This document shows positions 22,897-24,557 of a DNA stretch of 24,557 nt, one piece after another. The notes beneath the pieces are model-generated. The model was not told where the DNA came from. It ran no database searches and worked only from the letters and a program-made list of their open reading frames with translations. Position 1 is the stretch's first letter, and each line of letters opens with the position of its first letter. The stretch is from a virus. The DNA is taken from the IMG/VR virus record IMGVR_UViG_3300034068_000310, positions 1 to 24,557 of that record; one strand, 5' to 3'. The position numbers and the translations under genes are program-made.

Positions 22897-23615
22897 GATT
22901 TAATTTGATAGTAAAATTCGTTGTCTAATCTAAATGCTTTTCTAATCGTGTTTTCAATTGAACTGGCAGTCTTTAGTTTTCGGTAAATATTGCCGCCTTT
23001 CATTTGCTCATAAAAAAACTCATCACGTTCTTTAGTAGGTGCGTTTGTTAGAATCTCAAACCAATCTACCAAAGTCAAATAACCTTTTTCGGCTTCTTTG
23101 AAAATACGTTCCTGTGCTTCTTCATCCTTTGTCGTTGGGTGTATGAAATATCTGTCTTCTAATGGATAAGGATATTCTATCTTATTGCCATACATATCTA
23201 TTTCAGGACTTGTAAGGTAAAGAATAACGCCTCCACAATCTTTGCCTTCTGCAATCATTTGCATTTGATTTTGTAAGTAATATTTCTTTGGTAGTCTTTG
23301 GCATTGTTCCAAATAGGTATCAACGTAGTAAGGACATTTTATATCATAAACTCCAATATCTCCTATGCAGTCAGCAGATGCACCGCACCAATCATTAATG
23401 GGTGTGTAGATGTCGTGCCACTTGCAGTTGTCCATTTCGCTTACAATTAACTCGTATGCTTCGTACTGGTTAATTGTTCCGTGCTGCATAGGTTTGGTAT
23501 CAAGGTTATCTGATATGCCTAATGCTTCCATAGTTTTGCGAAGGAGATAAGATTCTGCTGTCTTACCTCCCGTTAATAGTTCGCCTATTCCTGAAGCTGA
23601 AATTTTACTTTGCAT
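22893..23615 (-). CDS. YqaJ-like phage recombination exonuclease
   Basis: The 240-residue protein is a PD-(D/E)XK nuclease of the lambda-exonuclease/YqaJ group. It has the N-terminal MQSKISASGIGELLTGGKTA, an upstream acidic residue in QHGTINQYEAYE (44-55, E52), the active-site strand WCGASADCIGDIGVYDIKCP (76-95, with D82 as the motif acid and D91-x-K93 as the D/E-x-K pair), and YYLQNQMQM (112-120) supplying the conserved Q-x-Q. Such enzymes resect dsDNA ends 5' to 3' so that the partner annealing protein can pair strands. The partner, an ERF-family protein, is the next gene upstream and overlaps it by 11 bases. All expected motifs are present. Confidence 0.88.
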   Translation of the reverse strand: MQSKISASGIGELLTGGKTAESYLLRKTMEALGISDNLDTKPMQHGTINQYEAYELIVSEMDNCKWHDIYTPINDWCGASADCIGDIGVYDIKCPYYVDTYLEQCQRLPKKYYLQNQMQMIAEGKDCGGVILYLTSPEIDMYGNKIEYPYPLEDRYFIHPTTKDEEAQERIFKEAEKGYLTLVDWFEILTNAPTKERDEFFYEQMKGGNIYRKLKTASSIENTIRKAFRLDNEFYYQIKS

Positions 23616-24195
23616 TTTTCTCTAATTCAACTTTGCGTTTAGTGAACATAGCCTTGATAGTTGGGTTTGCATCTATTGTAGGTTTATTACCGTTATATAG
23701 AGCCATTAAGTCACCTATCTTCGTTGCTTTGCTTATTTCACTTGCCCATTCTGAAAATTGGTAAATATCGGATTGGTTTTCGGTAATTGGGCTTTGTTTT
23801 TGTGGTTCGGGTTTGTGGCTATCAAAGTCTAAATTATTGTCAGTAATACCGAATGCAGAAGTCTTTAAATAACGTTCTGTATATGTCATACAACCGCCTA
23901 ACTGTTGGCTTATATTGGTAGCCTTTATTTCAGGTATTGCACTTGCCATTGTGTATTCTAATTTATCTTCTGTTTCACAATCAAATATTGTCAGAACTCC
24001 AAATACTCCTAAACTATCCCTTATCAGGTCAAACTTAGTAAGCATCTTTTGACTTTGGCAAACTTGCTGAACTAAAAACTCTATTTGCGAAGGTGTAAAG
24101 TAATCGTAATTTGAAAACTTGTTAGTACCTTCTTTTTTAAGTTTGGTTTCCTTAATCTCTTTTTTTGCTGCTGATATTTTTTCTATTAACTTCAT
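23605..24195 (-). CDS. ERF-family single-strand annealing protein
   Basis: The 196-residue protein starts MKLIEKISAAKKEIKETKLK and has the ERF core: SNYDYFTPSQIEFLVQQV (28-45), VLTIFDCETEDKLEYTMAS (67-85), and the signature QQLGGCMTYTERYLKTSAFG (97-116) followed by ITDNNLDFDS (117-126). ERF proteins coat ssDNA and anneal complementary strands in phage recombination and concatemer formation. The C-terminal 65 residues are a Pro/Gln linker and a short helical tail (ATKIGDLMALYNGNKPT), which is typical. It pairs with the YqaJ-like exonuclease directly downstream. The ATG at 24195 sits in an ATGA overlap with a tiny upstream frame. Confidence 0.88.
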   Translation of the reverse strand: MKLIEKISAAKKEIKETKLKKEGTNKFSNYDYFTPSQIEFLVQQVCQSQKMLTKFDLIRDSLGVFGVLTIFDCETEDKLEYTMASAIPEIKATNISQQLGGCMTYTERYLKTSAFGITDNNLDFDSHKPEPQKQSPITENQSDIYQFSEWASEISKATKIGDLMALYNGNKPTIDANPTIKAMFTKRKVELEKNAK

Positions 24196-24299
24196 ATAAA
24201 TTTAATTGGTTTTGAAATTTGTTTAATTCTTTTTTTTAACTTTCGTTTTTCAATTTTACGAAAGATTGATTGCACCCAGTTGTTAATTAGCTTTTCCAT
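24192..24299 (-). CDS. Tiny basic hypothetical protein (35 aa)
   Basis: This frame begins at an ATG 13 bases inside the end of the partial upstream gene and ends in an ATGA overlap with the ERF gene. The product starts MEKLINNWVQSIFRKIEKRK and continues LKKRIKQISKPIKFI, an extremely basic amphipathic helix. It bridges the gap between the two larger genes. Its tight spacing supports it, while its length and low-complexity Lys/Arg composition argue for caution. No function is recognised. Confidence 0.45.
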   Translation of the reverse strand: MEKLINNWVQSIFRKIEKRKLKKRIKQISKPIKFI

Positions 24300-24557
24300 T
24301 GTATGTCTTTAATTACGTAGTGAATTAGTTGGTGTTGTTTTTCAGTTGAGTTAATAAATAAGTCAGAGTAAATAAACTCTTGTGGATTCAAGTCGATAAT
24401 TTCGCCTTCAGAACATAGTAGTTCGTTGCTTCCAGTTGCTTCTATCCACTCATATACTTTTGCCATGCTTATTTTTAGCTCTGTTACATCCTGAATTGGA
24501 AACTTATATCCTTTTGGAAATATAACTTGATATTGAGTTACTATTATTTGTGGATAA
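24287..24557 (-). CDS. Hypothetical protein, C-terminal 90 residues (runs off window)
   Basis: The frame is open from the window edge to the TAA at 24289-24287. The visible part starts YPQIIVTQYQVIFPKGYKFP and has an acidic stretch (GSNELLCSEGEIIDLNPQEF), ending STEKQHQLIHYVIKDIQWKS. It looks like a small alpha/beta domain. No family is recognised. It lies directly upstream of the recombination genes in the same direction and may belong to the early operon. The start and N-terminal part lie outside the window. Confidence 0.62.
   Translation of the reverse strand, partial: YPQIIVTQYQVIFPKGYKFPIQDVTELKISMAKVYEWIEATGSNELLCSEGEIIDLNPQEFIYSDLFINSTEKQHQLIHYVIKDIQWKS
24549..24557 (-). promoter_or_regulatory. 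Consensus DnaA box
   Basis: The last nine bases read TTATCCACA on the minus strand, the exact E. coli-type consensus for DnaA binding. It lies inside the partial gene above and near a gene for a DnaA domain IV protein. A single site can arise by chance, and a true origin would need a cluster beyond the window edge. Confidence 0.4.

Noticed and set aside
1-24557. Integrase, lysis genes, tRNA genes, CRISPR array or insertion sequence
   Set aside because: None found by reading both strands. Absence here does not exclude them in the rest of the genome.

Overview
The window looks like a stretch of a tailed (siphovirus-type) phage or prophage infecting a member of the Bacteroidetes, quite possibly a flavobacterium-like host. 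This rests on AT-rich DNA, start codons preceded by A/T-rich sequence rather than a strong Shine-Dalgarno, and virion proteins of a Bacteroidetes-phage style. Host and lifestyle are inferred. No integrase, lysis gene, tRNA gene, CRISPR array or insertion sequence was seen. Every gene I accept is on the minus strand, so the biological order runs from high to low coordinates, and most neighbours overlap or sit within a few bases.

Early side (24557 to 21122): the C-terminal end of an unrecognised protein with a consensus DnaA box at the window edge, a tiny basic ORF, an ERF-family single-strand annealing protein, a YqaJ-like exonuclease, a stand-alone DnaA domain IV protein, several small proteins including a predicted winged-helix protein, and a sigma-factor-like protein. 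Together these suggest recombination-linked replication and control of later transcription.

Sugar cassette (21144 to 17886): a GT-B glycosyltransferase, a 62-residue CxxC protein, a GT2 glycosyltransferase, a PLOD-type glycosyltransferase and a SAM methyltransferase. They are overlapped head to tail and run straight into the terminase small subunit. This is the most interesting accessory region and could modify either virion or host-surface glycans.

Packaging and virion region (17883 to 1): terS and terL are followed by a tail assembly chaperone with a T10 slippery run. A -1 shift there opens an 86-codon extension that exactly fills an apparent gap and ends in an ATGA overlap with the next gene. 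Then come a gp10-like tail-completion candidate, two large tail-tip proteins, the tape measure, an XkdF-like protease, a scaffold, the major capsid protein and a probable tail tube protein. A clear intrinsic terminator follows. Beyond it lie a small beta-rich protein, the portal, a connector, a tail-terminator/adhesin fusion, a tail fibre, and the start of a lectin or arabinofuranosidase-like protein cut by the window edge. The order is unusual: tail genes sit between terminase and capsid, and the portal comes after capsid and tail tube.
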